This document shows positions 34,533 through 43,268 of a stretch of 44,983 bases of DNA, one piece after another. Made by a program: the position numbers and the translations under genes. Where the stretch lies: contig CAIZGX010000059.1 of NCBI GenBank assembly GCA_903932685.1, positions 1-44,983 of the forward strand, given 5' to 3'. The DNA is from an uncultured Bacteroidota bacterium (GTDB taxonomy: Bacteria > Bacteroidota > Bacteroidia > Flavobacteriales_D > Sanyastnellaceae). The notes beneath the pieces were generated by a model, which did no database searches, was not told the origin of the DNA, and worked only from the letters and a program-made list of their open reading frames with translations. Every line of letters begins with the position of its first letter. Positions within the stretch are counted from its first letter, which is position 1.

Positions 34533-35246
34533 TTACATTAATTCATTTTTGTACATCTGCACAGTATTTTCCAATCCGAAATACAAAGCATCGGAGATAA
34601 GCGCATGGCCTATAGAAACCTCGTCGAGATGCGGCACCTGTTGAGCAAAGTATTTTAAATTCTCCATATTCAAATCGTGCCCGGCATTAACACCAAGTCC
34701 CGCGCTGTGCGCAGCTTTCGCTGTTTCTATAAAAGGCGCTACAGCTTTTTCTTTATCAAGGGAATAGCCAACCGCGTAACTTTCGGTATACAGTTCAACA
34801 CGGTCTGTTCCGGTAGCCGCAGCTTTTGCCATGAGCGCAGGATTGGCTTCCATAAAAATGCTTACACGCATGCCGTGTGATTTTAATTCTTTAACGATTC
34901 CCGATAAAAAATCAAAATGCGTTTCCACATCCCAACCTGCGTTGGATGTTATAGCATCGGGAGCATCGGGAACTAATGTAACCTGATTCGGTTTTGATTG
35001 AATGACCAACTCCATAAAGTCAGAAGTGGGAAATCCTTCCACATTGAATTCAGTTTTTACAACTTTTTTCAAAGCAGGGACATCGGCGTAACGAATATGA
35101 CGCTCGTCGGGTCTTGGGTGAACCGTAATGCCATCGGCACCGAAGCGCTCAATGTTCTGAGCTGCCACAATGACATCAGGTGTATTGCCTCCGCGAGCAT
35201 TGCGAATGGTGGCGATTTTATTAATGTTTACGCTAAGTGCGATCAT
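34533..35246 (-). CDS. pdxJ: Pyridoxine 5'-phosphate synthase
   Basis: This 237-residue TIM-barrel enzyme condenses 1-deoxyxylulose 5-phosphate with 3-amino-2-oxopropyl phosphate to give pyridoxine 5'-phosphate. Conserved stretches are SVNINKIATIRNARGG at the start, GADGITVHPRPDERHI at about 36-51, 'VTLVPDAPDA', 'RVELYTESYA' and 'GLGVNAGHDLNMENL', ending with 'VSIGHALISDALYFGLE'. The length is standard. ATG at 35246 is used; the longer frame from 35297 adds 17 residues not found in the family. It is divergent from the CBS-domain gene, with about 100 bases between. Confidence 0.96.
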   Translation of the reverse strand: MIALSVNINKIATIRNARGGNTPDVIVAAQNIERFGADGITVHPRPDERHIRYADVPALKKVVKTEFNVEGFPTSDFMELVIQSKPNQVTLVPDAPDAITSNAGWDVETHFDFLSGIVKELKSHGMRVSIFMEANPALMAKAAATGTDRVELYTESYAVGYSLDKEKAVAPFIETAKAAHSAGLGVNAGHDLNMENLKYFAQQVPHLDEVSIGHALISDALYFGLENTVQMYKNELM

Positions 35247-35347
35247 GTATTTAAAATTGGTTGTGCAAAACTCGGCAATATTCGAATTCAAATTCACGTT
35301 GTGGAACGAAAAATGAATGTAGGTTTAACCGCTCATCCAAAGATGCT

Positions 35348-36007
35348 ATGAATAAAGCTCTAAATTTAATATCGAAAAGCCTGCCCGCACTCAGTCGGGG
35401 AGATTCGGCTATGCACGTATTAAATTTAATGGATGAACTGCGCGTGAACGATTTACCTGTTGTTGAAAATGGATTGTTTTTAGGCCTTGCAAATGAAAGT
35501 GATTTTCTAAACGCGGAAGTTTATCAGGGTGAAATTCAGGCGGAACTCGATTTGCTAAACGTTTCTGTTTTACCAGATTCGCATGTTTTAGACGTGTTGA
35601 AGGTGGTCAGTGAAAATGATGTAACGGTTATACCTGTTGTTGACGAAGGAAATAACTACCTCGGTAGCATCACGTCTGCCGATTTGCTCGATCATTTAGC
35701 AGAAATGCTCGGGGTCATGCGCGAAGGTGGAATTATTGTATTGCAAGTTTTCGAGCGCGATCACAGCATTCAGCAAATTGCACGCATCATTGAAGAGAAT
35801 AACGCAAAGATCTTAAGCCTTTCTGTGGTTGCAGTTTCAGAAGGGAATTTGGAGATACACATTAAAATTGATTTACCCGATTTGAATCCTATTCTTCAAA
35901 GTTTAGAGCGTTTCAATTACAATGTCCTGAGTAAGTTTCAGGCTTCTCAGTACGACGATGAGTTAAAAGATCGTTACAACGAACTCATGCGTTACTTGAA
36001 TATGTAG
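35348..36007 (+). CDS. CBS-domain pair protein with C-terminal ACT-like region
   Basis: This 219-residue cytoplasmic protein carries two CBS motifs at about residues 15-120. The first includes SAMHVLNLMDELRVNDLPVV, the second HVLDVLKVVSENDVTVIPVV followed by YLGSITSADLLDHLAE. From about 130 an ACT-like stretch follows (GIIVLQVFERDHSIQQIARI to LEIHIKIDL). CBS pairs bind adenine nucleotides and ACT domains bind small ligands, so it is probably a sensor without enzyme activity. ATG at 35348 matches the family N-terminus; the longer frame from 35261 has an odd cysteine-rich leader. In Bacteroidota this gene precedes nadK, suggesting a link to nucleotide or NAD control. Confidence 0.87.
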   Translation: MNKALNLISKSLPALSRGDSAMHVLNLMDELRVNDLPVVENGLFLGLANESDFLNAEVYQGEIQAELDLLNVSVLPDSHVLDVLKVVSENDVTVIPVVDEGNNYLGSITSADLLDHLAEMLGVMREGGIIVLQVFERDHSIQQIARIIEENNAKILSLSVVAVSEGNLEIHIKIDLPDLNPILQSLERFNYNVLSKFQASQYDDELKDRYNELMRYLNM

Positions 36008-36024
36008 CGTTTGCTGAAAAACGC

Positions 36025-36032
36025 TACCTTTG
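36025..36032 (+). promoter_or_regulatory. -7 box upstream of nadK
   Basis: TACCTTTG matches TAnnTTTG and ends 13 bases before the nadK ATG. No -33 element is seen at the usual distance. It would let nadK be transcribed apart from the CBS gene. Confidence 0.45.
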
Positions 36033-36045
36033 TTTTTTACACGAT

Positions 36046-36921
36046 ATGTTAGTATACGTTTTTGGAAAAAAATTCGAAGCCGACTTGGCACCAGCAGTCC
36101 AACAATTTCTTGAGAAAATGGTGCGACGCGGAATTTCCATTTGTGTCTACAAAGGGTTTGAACGTTTTCTTCAGTCACACATTCAAATTCCTGCACACAC
36201 CACCTTCGAAGAAGATTCGGAATTTGAAAATGCTGTGGCTTTGTTCAGTTTTGGTGGCGACGGAACTTTTTTAGATGCGGCGCGACTTGTAGGCTCAAAG
36301 CGTATTCCACTTTTGGGAATTAACACAGGAAGACTAGGGTTTCTTTCACACGTAAGTGTATCAGAAGCAGACGAGGCGCTTGAGCAGTTTGTAAATTCTG
36401 AATACACCATTGACCCGCGTTCATTCATTCAAATTAAATCCGATCAATTTGATTTTGGAGATTTTCCTTTTGCATTGAATGAAATTACCATCAACAATGC
36501 CACGCGGAATGAAATGATAAAGATTAACGCCACAGTAAATAAAGCCTTTTTAAGCAGTTATTGGGCCGATGGTTTAATAGTAGCTACCCCTACAGGGTCT
36601 ACAGCCTATTCGCTTTCGTGCGGTGGGCCTATAGTAACACCGAATTCGAATAATTTTATTATCACGCCAATTTCTGCCCACAACCTTACAGCGCGTCCGC
36701 TTGTAATTGGAGACACTTCCACAGTTAAGTTGAAAGCGGATTGTAGGTCGGGACAGATACAAATAACATTAGACAGTTCGCAGTATGTAATGGACAGCGG
36801 AGTAGAAATTACATTGTGTCGCGCACCCTTTGAGCTTCAAATGATACTTTTGGAAGGAAGAAATTTCTTCAGAACCATTCGAAAGAAAATGGGTTGGGGC
36901 CTTGACATTCGAATGGATTGA
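36046..36921 (+). CDS. nadK: NAD kinase
   Basis: The 291-residue cytoplasmic enzyme phosphorylates NAD to NADP. GGDGT at 70-74 is the catalytic motif, LLGINTGRLGFLS at about 89-101 and LNEITINNATR at about 148-158 form the NAD-binding region, and DGLIVATPTGSTAYSLSCGG at about 176-195 is the second conserved motif. The length is standard for bacteria. It sits between the CBS sensor gene and porG in the conserved Bacteroidota cluster. Confidence 0.97.
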   Translation: MLVYVFGKKFEADLAPAVQQFLEKMVRRGISICVYKGFERFLQSHIQIPAHTTFEEDSEFENAVALFSFGGDGTFLDAARLVGSKRIPLLGINTGRLGFLSHVSVSEADEALEQFVNSEYTIDPRSFIQIKSDQFDFGDFPFALNEITINNATRNEMIKINATVNKAFLSSYWADGLIVATPTGSTAYSLSCGGPIVTPNSNNFIITPISAHNLTARPLVIGDTSTVKLKADCRSGQIQITLDSSQYVMDSGVEITLCRAPFELQMILLEGRNFFRTIRKKMGWGLDIRMD

Positions 36922-36953
36922 CAATAATTAACTGAAAAAAGCTTTGTACAGGT

Positions 36954-37790
36954 ATGAATAACCGTTTACTTCTTTTGGTCTTCTTTCTAGTTGGAAATGC
37001 AGCTGCAACAGGTCAGGCACTGAGCAAAGAGAAAAGCAAGGAACTTTCTATTTCTGTCGGAACGGCCTATTACCTCGGTGAAATAAATCCTTCTAAGCAT
37101 TTTGGAACCAAAGAAAAATTAGCACTTGGAATCGCTATTCGAAATAATTTGAACAAGCGTTGGGCTATTCGAACAGGTTTAACCTACGGAAATATTGAGG
37201 CTTTCGATTCAGACAGCAAAGATGCTTGGCAGCAGAATCGAAATTTGAATTTCAGGAATCGCTTTTTCGAAGGAAGCGTCATCGCAGAATTGAATTTCTT
37301 CAATTATCAAATTAATTCAAAGCACAACATCTCGCCGTATTTATTTCTAGGCGCTGCTGTTTTTCGAATGAATCCAGAGGGAATGTATAATGGCTATTGG
37401 CATCCCCTTCAACCCGCCGGAACTGAAGGACAGGGAATGGCTGGTAAAGATGCGTTGTATAAAACAACGGGATTCACAATGCCCATGGGTGCAGGATTGA
37501 AATGCAACATTAAAGGATTGCTTGGCTTTTCATTGGAATGGGGAATGCGCAAAACCTACACAGACTATTTCGACGATATTTCCGCAACATATGTAAATCC
37601 AACAATGTTGGCAGCAGCAAGGGGTCAGCTGGCCACTAATTTAGCGGATCAAAGCCTTCTTCCGGTGAATAACAACAATGCCTACATCCAGCGGGGAGAC
37701 CCAGGAAGAAAGGATCTTTACTTCTTTTGCATGGCCTCGTTAAATTTCAGAATAGACAAAAAAGGAAATAGCTGCGCAACCTGGCAGTAA
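36954..37790 (+). CDS. porG: PorG-type outer-membrane protein of the type IX secretion system (DUF6089)
   Basis: The 278-residue protein has a signal peptide (RLLLLVFFLVGNAAATGQA). The mature part resembles the PorG/DUF6089 barrel family, with 'ELSISVGTAYYLGEINPS' near the start, 'AIRTGLTYGNIEAFDSDS', and 'ISPYLFLGAAVFRMNPEG' in the middle. PorG is an outer-membrane component of the type IX secretion system used for gliding and protein export in Bacteroidota. The place between nadK and uppS is the usual one for this gene and supports the call. The C-terminus after about 260 is polar and does not end in an aromatic residue. Confidence 0.85.
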   Translation: MNNRLLLLVFFLVGNAAATGQALSKEKSKELSISVGTAYYLGEINPSKHFGTKEKLALGIAIRNNLNKRWAIRTGLTYGNIEAFDSDSKDAWQQNRNLNFRNRFFEGSVIAELNFFNYQINSKHNISPYLFLGAAVFRMNPEGMYNGYWHPLQPAGTEGQGMAGKDALYKTTGFTMPMGAGLKCNIKGLLGFSLEWGMRKTYTDYFDDISATYVNPTMLAAARGQLATNLADQSLLPVNNNNAYIQRGDPGRKDLYFFCMASLNFRIDKKGNSCATWQ

Positions 37791-37793
37791 TTG

Positions 37794-37824
37794 CTTGTCT
37801 AAACACGGGCTTTCCGTATCTTCG
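37794..37824 (+). promoter_or_regulatory. Promoter of uppS-bamA-ompH genes
   Basis: CTTG at 37794-37797 and TATCTTCG at 37817-37824 are separated by 19 bases, matching the Bacteroidota -33/-7 layout with one mismatch in each box. The -7 box ends 7 bases before the uppS ATG. Confidence 0.6.
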
Positions 37825-37831
37825 CACCTCG

Positions 37832-38572
37832 ATGAAAAGTGCCTTCGATCAAATAGACTTAAGTAAGACTCCACGCCATGTTGCCGTAATTATGGATGGT
37901 AATGGACGTTGGGCTAAAAATCAAGGGAAAGATCGGATATTTGGACACTTTAACGGGGTTGAATCTGTACGAGCTGCTATTAAGGCAGCGCGCAAGGCAG
38001 AAGTTGAATTTCTTACGCTCTATGCCTTTTCAACAGAAAATTGGAATCGTCCCAAAGAGGAAGTTGACGCCCTCATGGATTTACTCGTTACCACGATTAT
38101 AAGCGAATTAGCGGAACTCATGGAAAATGGTGTTCGGTTATTGGCTATTGGCGATATCGAACAACTGCCTTTGAAATGTCGCGATGAGCTGAAAACAGCA
38201 ATAGCTAAAACAGCCGACAACAAAGATGTTACCTTGGTATTAGCTTTGAATTATAGCGCCCGTTGGGAAATAGTAAATGCGGTAAGAGCAATTGTTACAC
38301 AACAAATCCCTGCTGAAAACGTTACGGCTGACGTGATTGCCCAAAACCTATCTACTGCTGAAATACCTGACCCGGAATTGCTCATTCGCACAAGTGGAGA
38401 GCACCGCATAAGTAATTTTTTACTTTGGCAAATCGCTTATACAGAATTGCATTTTACCCCCATTATGTGGCCTGAATTCAGAGAAGAACATTTTTTCGAA
38501 GCGCTGGTGAGCTACCAAAGCAGAGAACGTCGATTCGGTATGACTTCAGAGCAAACAGAACAAACGAAATAG
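37832..38572 (+). CDS. uppS: Undecaprenyl diphosphate synthase (isoprenyl transferase)
   Basis: The 246-residue cis-prenyltransferase makes undecaprenyl diphosphate, the lipid carrier for peptidoglycan and surface glycans. The catalytic Asp22 lies in MDGNGRWAK, followed by RIFGHFNGVESVR. TLYAFSTENWNRPKEEV comes at about 67-83, and the C-terminal IRTSGEHRISNFLLWQIAYTE region holds the diphosphate-binding arginines. The family usually has RTSGE-x-RLSNF, so Ile replaces Leu here. Its product is needed by the polysaccharide locus, though the genes are far apart. bamA starts 5 bases after its stop. Confidence 0.96.
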   Translation: MKSAFDQIDLSKTPRHVAVIMDGNGRWAKNQGKDRIFGHFNGVESVRAAIKAARKAEVEFLTLYAFSTENWNRPKEEVDALMDLLVTTIISELAELMENGVRLLAIGDIEQLPLKCRDELKTAIAKTADNKDVTLVLALNYSARWEIVNAVRAIVTQQIPAENVTADVIAQNLSTAEIPDPELLIRTSGEHRISNFLLWQIAYTELHFTPIMWPEFREEHFFEALVSYQSRERRFGMTSEQTEQTK

Positions 38573-38577
38573 AAAAG

Positions 38578-41148
38578 TTGAGAAAGACGCTGAAATATAA
38601 TCTCCCAAATATCCGAGCAATGTTATTTGCTCTTTCGTTCATGGCGTCTTTATTCGTTGCGCCAGTTCTTCAGGCTCAAGTTGAATTAGGCACTACCATC
38701 GACTACGCAGAACCGCGTAAGATGAAGATTGCAGGAATTACTGTGATGGGCGCAGAATATACCGATGCACAGGCAATATTGCTTTTTTGTGGTTTGAAGG
38801 TGGGTCAAGAGTTAATGATTCCAGGAGACGAAATTGCCGATGCACTTCGCAAGCTTTGGAAGAATCAGTTGTTCTCGGCAATTGACATTCGTTTGGCAGA
38901 AGCTCGAGGAGATGATGTTTTCTTGGTTATTGTGGTAAAGGAACTTCCGAAACTCGGAGTGTTCAAGTTTGAAGGAATTAAAAAAGGCGACGCAGATAAC
39001 ATTCGCGAAAAAATGAAAATCCGTTCAGGAAATATCGTGAACGAAAACCTAAAAGCTACTGCGACCAATATTATCAAGGATTTTTATGTGGAAAAAGGGT
39101 ACTACAACGCCAAAGTAAATATCGTTGATAAGCCTTATCCAAATTTGCCTAACGCCGTTGAATTAACCTTCGATATTGAGCGTGGCAATAGAATTAAGAT
39201 TGAAGAAATTGAATGGGTAGGGGCAGATAAGATGTCCATAGCGACGTTGAATCGCTCAATGAAGAAAACGAAGAAAGCTGCTTTCTATCACGTATTCAAA
39301 TCATCAAAATTTTTAGAAGAAGAATACGAAGAAGATAAAGTGGCGGTAATAGCCCGTTATAATAAAGAAGGTTTCCGCAACATGAGAATTGTAAAAGATT
39401 CTATCTACGCTGTTGGACCCGAGCGTTTGAAGATTCGAATTACACTGGATGAAGGAAATAAATTTTATTTCAGAAACATCTCGTTCATTGGAAATACAAA
39501 ATACAGAAGTAACTCTCTCGATTCAATTCTGAATATCAAGAAAGGTGATGTTTACAACATGGAGGTTTTGCAAACCCGTTTGAATATGAATCAAAGCGGA
39601 CGCGATGTTGCTTCATTGTATACAGACGATGGGTATTTGAATTTTTACGCCTACCCGGTAGAATCTTTGGTTCCACCAGACAGTATAGACATTGAGGTGC
39701 GAATGGGTGAAGGTCGTCAGTATCGGATAGGTGTTGTCAGCGTTTCTGGAAATTCGAAAACAAATGACCACGTTATATATCGTGAAATCCGAACACGTCC
39801 TGGCGATTTATTCAATCGCTCCGATTTGATTCGTTCACAACGCGAATTAGCAAACTTGAATTATTTCAGCCAAGAAGCATTTGATATTCGAACGAACCCA
39901 AGACCTGACGAAGGTCTAGTAGATTTAGAATATGTTGTTGAAGAAAAGCCTTCCGACCAAATTGAATTGTCAGGTGGTTGGGGAGGTGGACGCGTTGTTG
40001 GATCATTAGGATTGAGCTTCAACAATTTCAGCATGCGTAATTTCTTCAAGAAGGAAGCATGGAGCCCACTTCCAACAGGCGATGGTCAGAGACTTTCTAT
40101 ACGCGCAATGAGTAATGGCGCTTTCTTCCAATCATACAACCTAAGCTTTACCGAGCCTTGGTTGGGTGGAAAAAGACCGAACTCATTATCGGTTTCCGGC
40201 TACCACAGTGTTCAGTCGAATGGACAGGCCAAGTTCATAAATGATGTATTGAACCCGACCCGACAATCCCTAATTATTACAGGTGCGTCTGTTGTTTTCG
40301 GACAGCGTTGGCAGAAGCCAGATGACTGGTTCTTGTTCTTTGGTGGATTATCTTATCAGCATTTCGATTTGAACAATTACGGATCATTCTTCTCATTCAA
40401 CAACGGATACTCGAACAACCTAGCTGCTAACTTTACCATAGAAAGAAGTTCGTTGTCTGAAACGATTTATCCTACTTGGGGTTCGAAAATTACCTTGAGT
40501 TCGAAGTTTACATTGCCTTACACTACCATTGGAGAGAATTTCTTGGGTAAGGAGTATGATTATGCGACTATGACTGACCAGCAAAAAGTAGACTGGGTAG
40601 AATATTATAAGATTAAGTTCACTGCCAATTGGTACACATCTTTGAACAAACACAAAACGAACAAATTGGTTTTGCATACGCATGCTGGGTTTGGATTCCT
40701 CGGTGCTTACAATAAGAATCTCGGTCAATCTCCGTTTGAGAGATTTTATTTGGGAGGAGTTTTCTTAAGTGGCTTCTTACTTGATGGTCGTGAGATTGTG
40801 AATTTGCGCGGTTACGATGATTTGTCTTTAACCATGCCAAGTGATCGTGTAGGGGCTCCGGTAATTACGAAGTATGGTGCTGAATTGCGCTACCCAATTT
40901 CATTGAATCCCCAAGCAACAATTTTTGCATTGGCTTTTGCTGAAGCAGGAAGGACGTGGGTAGATTTCTCGGATTACAATCCGTTCAATTTGTACAAGTC
41001 AGTAGGTGGCGGACTTCGAATCTTTTTGCCTATGTTTGGACTGTTAGGATTCGATTACGGATGGAGATTGAACGATCTGCCTAATGCGCCCAACATGGCA
41101 CCAGGTCAGTTTCACTTCAGTATAGGTATGAACATGGGTGAACTTTAA
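38578..41148 (+). CDS. bamA: Outer-membrane protein assembly factor BamA
   Basis: This 856-residue Omp85 protein inserts beta-barrel proteins into the outer membrane. A signal peptide is followed by POTRA domains from about residue 45 to 470 (for example 'KMKIAGITVMGAEYTDAQAI', 'VFKFEGIKKGDADNIREKMK', 'FYFRNISFIGNTKYRSNSL' and 'YRIGVVSVSGNSKTNDHVIY') and a 16-strand barrel. LRGYDD near residue 745 corresponds to the conserved (V/I)RG(F/Y) loop 6 motif. The start is uncertain: TTG at 38578 gives a positively charged n-region and lies 5 bases after uppS. ATG at 38620 starts directly with the hydrophobic MLFALSFMASLF. The longer form is used. Two OmpH/Skp-type chaperone genes follow. Confidence 0.95.
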   Translation: MRKTLKYNLPNIRAMLFALSFMASLFVAPVLQAQVELGTTIDYAEPRKMKIAGITVMGAEYTDAQAILLFCGLKVGQELMIPGDEIADALRKLWKNQLFSAIDIRLAEARGDDVFLVIVVKELPKLGVFKFEGIKKGDADNIREKMKIRSGNIVNENLKATATNIIKDFYVEKGYYNAKVNIVDKPYPNLPNAVELTFDIERGNRIKIEEIEWVGADKMSIATLNRSMKKTKKAAFYHVFKSSKFLEEEYEEDKVAVIARYNKEGFRNMRIVKDSIYAVGPERLKIRITLDEGNKFYFRNISFIGNTKYRSNSLDSILNIKKGDVYNMEVLQTRLNMNQSGRDVASLYTDDGYLNFYAYPVESLVPPDSIDIEVRMGEGRQYRIGVVSVSGNSKTNDHVIYREIRTRPGDLFNRSDLIRSQRELANLNYFSQEAFDIRTNPRPDEGLVDLEYVVEEKPSDQIELSGGWGGGRVVGSLGLSFNNFSMRNFFKKEAWSPLPTGDGQRLSIRAMSNGAFFQSYNLSFTEPWLGGKRPNSLSVSGYHSVQSNGQAKFINDVLNPTRQSLIITGASVVFGQRWQKPDDWFLFFGGLSYQHFDLNNYGSFFSFNNGYSNNLAANFTIERSSLSETIYPTWGSKITLSSKFTLPYTTIGENFLGKEYDYATMTDQQKVDWVEYYKIKFTANWYTSLNKHKTNKLVLHTHAGFGFLGAYNKNLGQSPFERFYLGGVFLSGFLLDGREIVNLRGYDDLSLTMPSDRVGAPVITKYGAELRYPISLNPQATIFALAFAEAGRTWVDFSDYNPFNLYKSVGGGLRIFLPMFGLLGFDYGWRLNDLPNAPNMAPGQFHFSIGMNMGEL

Positions 41149-41155
41149 AAAACGA

Positions 41156-41809
41156 ATGATGAAAGCAAATTCAACGATCAAATTCATTTTTTCTTTTGTG
41201 CTTATTGTTTCGACATTGTCGTTGAGCGCTCAAAAATTCGCATACATAGATTCGAAGTACGTCTTATCGCACATGCCCGAATATATGGCAGCCCAAAAGC
41301 AGATCAACGAACTAAGTGCCGAATGGCAGGCTCAGGTGGAACAGAAATACACAGCCATTGAGCAATTGGAAAAGTCATTTCAAGCCGAGAAAATATTGCT
41401 TACAGAGGATATGAAGAAGAAGCGTGAGGCAGATATCAACGAGCGCAGAGAAGAGGCGAAGCAATATCAAAAATCGAAATTTGGAGTGGAGGGAGATTTA
41501 TTTAAAAAGCGTGAAGAGTTAGTGGCACCTATTCAAGAGCAAATATTTCAAGCAATTGAAGACATTGCTTCTCAATCTCAATACATGGTTGTGTTTGATA
41601 AGGCCAGTCACTCGAACATGTTATACACCAATCCGAAGCACGACATTAGTGATAAAGTACTGAAGAAAATGGGATTGAAACCAGGAGAAGTATTGGATAA
41701 AGACGAAGACGATAAGGAAGATTCTCAAGAAAAACCGGGTGAGAAACCAGGCACCGGTACCGGTCGTCCAGGAAATGATCGTCCAAGTTCACCGGGGAAA
41801 GGCAACTAA
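41156..41809 (+). CDS. ompH: OmpH/Skp family periplasmic chaperone with long charged tail
   Basis: The 217-residue protein has a signal peptide (STIKFIFSFVLIVSTLSLSAQ). The mature part starts KFAYIDSKYVLSHMPEYMAAQ, the usual OmpH opening, then a long coiled-coil arm (about 45-115) and YMVVFDKASHSNMLYTNPKHD near the C-terminal core. It then carries an extra tail of about 40 residues, first acidic (KDEDDKEDSQE) and then glycine- and proline-rich (KPGTGTGRPGNDRPSS). Skp-type trimers keep unfolded outer-membrane proteins soluble on the way to BamA. ATG at 41156 (or 41159) is used; the frame also opens with GTG at 41138, overlapping bamA. Confidence 0.93.
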   Translation: MMKANSTIKFIFSFVLIVSTLSLSAQKFAYIDSKYVLSHMPEYMAAQKQINELSAEWQAQVEQKYTAIEQLEKSFQAEKILLTEDMKKKREADINERREEAKQYQKSKFGVEGDLFKKREELVAPIQEQIFQAIEDIASQSQYMVVFDKASHSNMLYTNPKHDISDKVLKKMGLKPGEVLDKDEDDKEDSQEKPGEKPGTGTGRPGNDRPSSPGKGN

Positions 41810-41859
41810 TGCGTATTTTTGGTACTGTCATTGAATAGAAGAAAAAAAAACATACAATC

Positions 41860-42402
41860 ATGAAGAAGACAATTTTAGCAGCACTATTTATTTCATTGGG
41901 ATTTGGTGCATTCGCGCAGAAGTTCGCGCACGTGGATCGCCAGGCAATCCTTTTGCAAATGCCTGCAATGAAAGGCGTTCAAGCCGATATGGAAACAGCA
42001 AAGAAATCCTTTGAAGGAGAATATGTGGTTATGCAAAAAGAGCATGACGATAAAGTTGCCGAGTACGAAACAAAATCAAAAATGGCGGTTAGCGCAGGCG
42101 GATGGCCAGAAGCAATTCGTCAAAGCAAAGCACAGACTATAGCAGACCTAGAGCAGAACATGATGGATTTCCAGCAGACAGCAAACGATGAGTTGCAGCA
42201 ATTGCAAGACGGTTTGTTGAAGCCATTGGTTGAAGAGTTCGATGCGGCAGTTGCTAGAATTGCAAAGGCTGGCGGATATACATACGTATTCGATCTTGGA
42301 GCAGGAAACTTGGTATACGTTGGTGGTGAAGATCTCGGAGACAAATTGAAAGCTGAATTAAAAATTCCAGCAGCTTCTCCAACTACGCCAACACAGAAAT
42401 AA
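41860..42402 (+). CDS. ompH: OmpH/Skp family periplasmic chaperone, second copy
   Basis: The 180-residue product has a clean signal peptide (MKKTILAALFISLGFGAFAQ), then KFAHVDRQAILLQMPAMKGVQ, a coiled coil from about 40 to 130, and 'GGYTYVFDLGAGNLVYVG' in the core, the standard Skp/OmpH build. It is a paralogue of the gene before it but lacks the long tail, ending in AASPTTPTQK. It should also escort outer-membrane proteins to BamA. An A-rich stretch precedes the ATG, and a strong terminator follows at 42421. Confidence 0.94.
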   Translation: MKKTILAALFISLGFGAFAQKFAHVDRQAILLQMPAMKGVQADMETAKKSFEGEYVVMQKEHDDKVAEYETKSKMAVSAGGWPEAIRQSKAQTIADLEQNMMDFQQTANDELQQLQDGLLKPLVEEFDAAVARIAKAGGYTYVFDLGAGNLVYVGGEDLGDKLKAELKIPAASPTTPTQK

Positions 42403-42420
42403 TATTGATTGAATAAAATG

Positions 42421-42446
42421 AAATCCCGCCAAGCGGGATTTTTTTT
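42421..42446 (+). terminator. Strong intrinsic terminator after the second ompH, touching murI
   Basis: AAATCCCGC at 42421-42429 and GCGGGATTT at 42433-42441 pair across CAA, and eight T bases end the run at 42439-42446. It closes the bamA-ompH unit. The murI ATG follows only three bases later. Confidence 0.88.
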
Positions 42447-42449
42447 GTT

Positions 42450-43268
42450 ATGAATACAAATCCAATAGGCATATTCGATTCTGGAATTGGTGGACTAACT
42501 GTTGCGAAGGCCATACAGAAGTTTCTTCCGAATGAATCGTTTATTTACTTCGGTGATACTGCCCATCTGCCATACGGAGATAAATCTCCGGATAGCATTC
42601 GTGCTTATTCAAAACGTATTGCGGAATTGTTGGTTGAGCATAACTGCAAGGCAATTGTTATCGCATGCAATACGGCTTCAGCGCACGCGTATAAAACAGT
42701 TGTAAAAAGTATTCCTTCCCACATACCGGTTATAAATGTTGTAGATCCGGTGGCGATATACACAGCTGCGAACTACAACAAGACGAAGGTGGGGGTTATA
42801 GGAACAAAGGGTACCATTCATTCACGGATCTATGTGAAACGCATCGAGAAATTGAATCCAACGTTAAAAGTTCTTTCAAACGCTACTCCTTTGCTAGCTT
42901 CAATGATTGAAGAAGGGTATTACAACAATAAGATTTCACAAAGTATAATAGATAGTTATTTATCGAAATCTTCCTTCAAGGGAATTGAAGCACTTATTTT
43001 GGGCTGCACGCACTATCCGCTGATAAGAAAGGAAGTTGAGAAATTCTATCAACAGAAAATTGAAATCATCGACAGCGCTTCTGTTGTGGCTCATGCGGTT
43101 TCTGATGTATTGAAAAAGAAAGACATTCTGAACTTAAGTAGACGCAAACCGAAGTATTCCTTTTGGGTTTCAGATTACACCGAATCATTCGAAAAGAGCA
43201 CAGAAATTTTCTTCAACCAAAAATTGAAATTGGTTGAAAAACGAATTTGGAAAGACGAGCGTTATTAA
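42450..43268 (+). CDS. murI: Glutamate racemase
   Basis: The 272-residue cytoplasmic enzyme makes D-glutamate for peptidoglycan. IGIFDSGIGGLTV (residues 6-18) is the family opening, and the two catalytic cysteines are Cys73 in IACNTASAHA and Cys186 in LGCTHYPLI. YFGDTAHLPYGDKS at about 33-46 is also conserved. The start must be close to 42450 because residue 6 already belongs to the conserved motif. It begins three bases after a terminator tail, so no ordinary leader is left. Its stop codon overlaps that of convergent purH. Confidence 0.96.
   Translation: MNTNPIGIFDSGIGGLTVAKAIQKFLPNESFIYFGDTAHLPYGDKSPDSIRAYSKRIAELLVEHNCKAIVIACNTASAHAYKTVVKSIPSHIPVINVVDPVAIYTAANYNKTKVGVIGTKGTIHSRIYVKRIEKLNPTLKVLSNATPLLASMIEEGYYNNKISQSIIDSYLSKSSFKGIEALILGCTHYPLIRKEVEKFYQQKIEIIDSASVVAHAVSDVLKKKDILNLSRRKPKYSFWVSDYTESFEKSTEIFFNQKLKLVEKRIWKDERY

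Noticed and set aside
35247-35347. Promoters or regulatory RNA between pdxJ and the CBS gene
   Set aside because: Only partial matches to -7 boxes were found on either strand, and no convincing paired structure.
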